DNA from: Propionibacteriaceae bacterium | GTDB lineage: Bacteria > Actinomycetota > Actinomycetes > Propionibacteriales > Propionibacteriaceae | NCBI GenBank assembly: GCA_031267295.1 | Contig: JAIRZI010000096.1 | Location: 1 to 36,032 of the forward strand | Direction: 5' to 3' | DNA length: 36,032 nucleotides | Shown here: positions 35,755-36,032 of the stretch, in pieces | Position numbering within the stretch: position 1 is the stretch's first letter | How the letters are laid out: each line of letters starts with the position of its first letter | Translations under genes and position numbers: made by a program | The notes under the pieces: generated by a model | Database searches by the model: none | The model's input: only the letters and a program-made list of their open reading frames with translations | Told to the model about the DNA's origin: nothing

Positions 35755-36032
35755 GTTAGAGAGTTTAATCTTATGAGTGGAGTTTCGGTTTTTAATCGTA
35801 TGTAGTTTGACCCTGTTCTCCGGGCATATGACTGATTTTGGGGTGCATTTTGGGTGCTGTTGGTTGTTGCGTGAGTTTGGGACCCGAGTTCGCCGCCTTT
35901 GGGTGGTTTTGGGGGTTGGATACGGGTTTGGTTAGGTATTTTGCTGTTGTTTTGGTGTGTTTTTCTGCACTAAAGTGGAGTAATCGTTTTCGGATTAGTG
36001 ACGTTCATTGCGTACTTTACTTGGGATGTGTC
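35755..36032. other. gene-free right end of the window
   Basis: These 278 bp are T/G-rich on the plus strand and hold no open frame with a family resemblance or ribosome-binding site. No strong hairpin was found. It may contain a promoter for a gene beyond the window edge. Confidence 0.5.

Overview
The window is bacterial chromosome from a moderate-GC member of the Actinomycetota. The evidence is a single continuous S10-spc ribosomal operon running into secY-adk-map, a zinc-ribbon type S14, an adenylate kinase with a short LID, MurT/GatD-like genes, frequent GTG starts, and Ala/Lys-rich tails on several ribosomal proteins. The genus cannot be fixed from the sequence alone.

Layout. 1-878 (minus) is the 5' two-thirds of gltX, cut by the window edge. 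879-2569 holds a DUF4143-type AAA+ ATPase gene preceded by two tandem hairpins and bracketed by copies of the 3' end of the next gene, an adenine/xanthine phosphoribosyltransferase (2533-3135, minus). 3521-13534 (plus) is rpsJ-rplC-rplD-rplW-rplB-rpsS-rplV-rpsC-rplP-rpmC-rpsQ-rplN-rplX-rplE-rpsN-rpsH-rplF-rplR-rpsE-rpmD-rplO. A complete Opp-type peptide ABC importer (permeases, fused ATPase, lipoprotein; 13725-19727) separates rplO from secY-adk-map (20001-22800). A second DUF4143 ATPase (22894-24165, minus) follows where infA/rpmJ/rpsM would be expected. Next come small DUF1707-like and DUF3467-like genes, then a tight three-gene operon: an EctB-like diaminobutyrate aminotransferase, a MurT-like ligase and a GatD-like protein (24958-28138). 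A third DUF4143 ATPase (28165-29388, minus), typA (minus), purA (plus), a Bax-inhibitor-1 family membrane protein (minus), an M20 dipeptidase (plus) and a DUF1992 protein (plus) complete the window.

Two themes stand out. First, each of the three DUF4143 ATPase genes is next to its own private set of short repeats or palindromes, and each lies beside an extra copy of the last ~25-44 bp of a neighbouring gene (APRT, the DUF1707 gene, typA). Two of these copies bracket the ATPase gene as direct repeats about 1.5 kb apart. This resembles a very small module inserted at gene 3' ends, with no integrase inside it. Second, the EctB-MurT-GatD operon is unusual. GatD has lost both catalytic residues (Cys to Thr, His to Ile) and MurT lacks its four-cysteine zinc ribbon, so the pair is unlikely to be the usual glutamine-dependent lipid II amidase. 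With a diaminobutyrate-forming enzyme translated just upstream, one testable idea is that the ligase joins diaminobutyrate, or another amine, to the alpha-carboxyl of D-Glu, the attachment point used in group B peptidoglycan cross-bridges.
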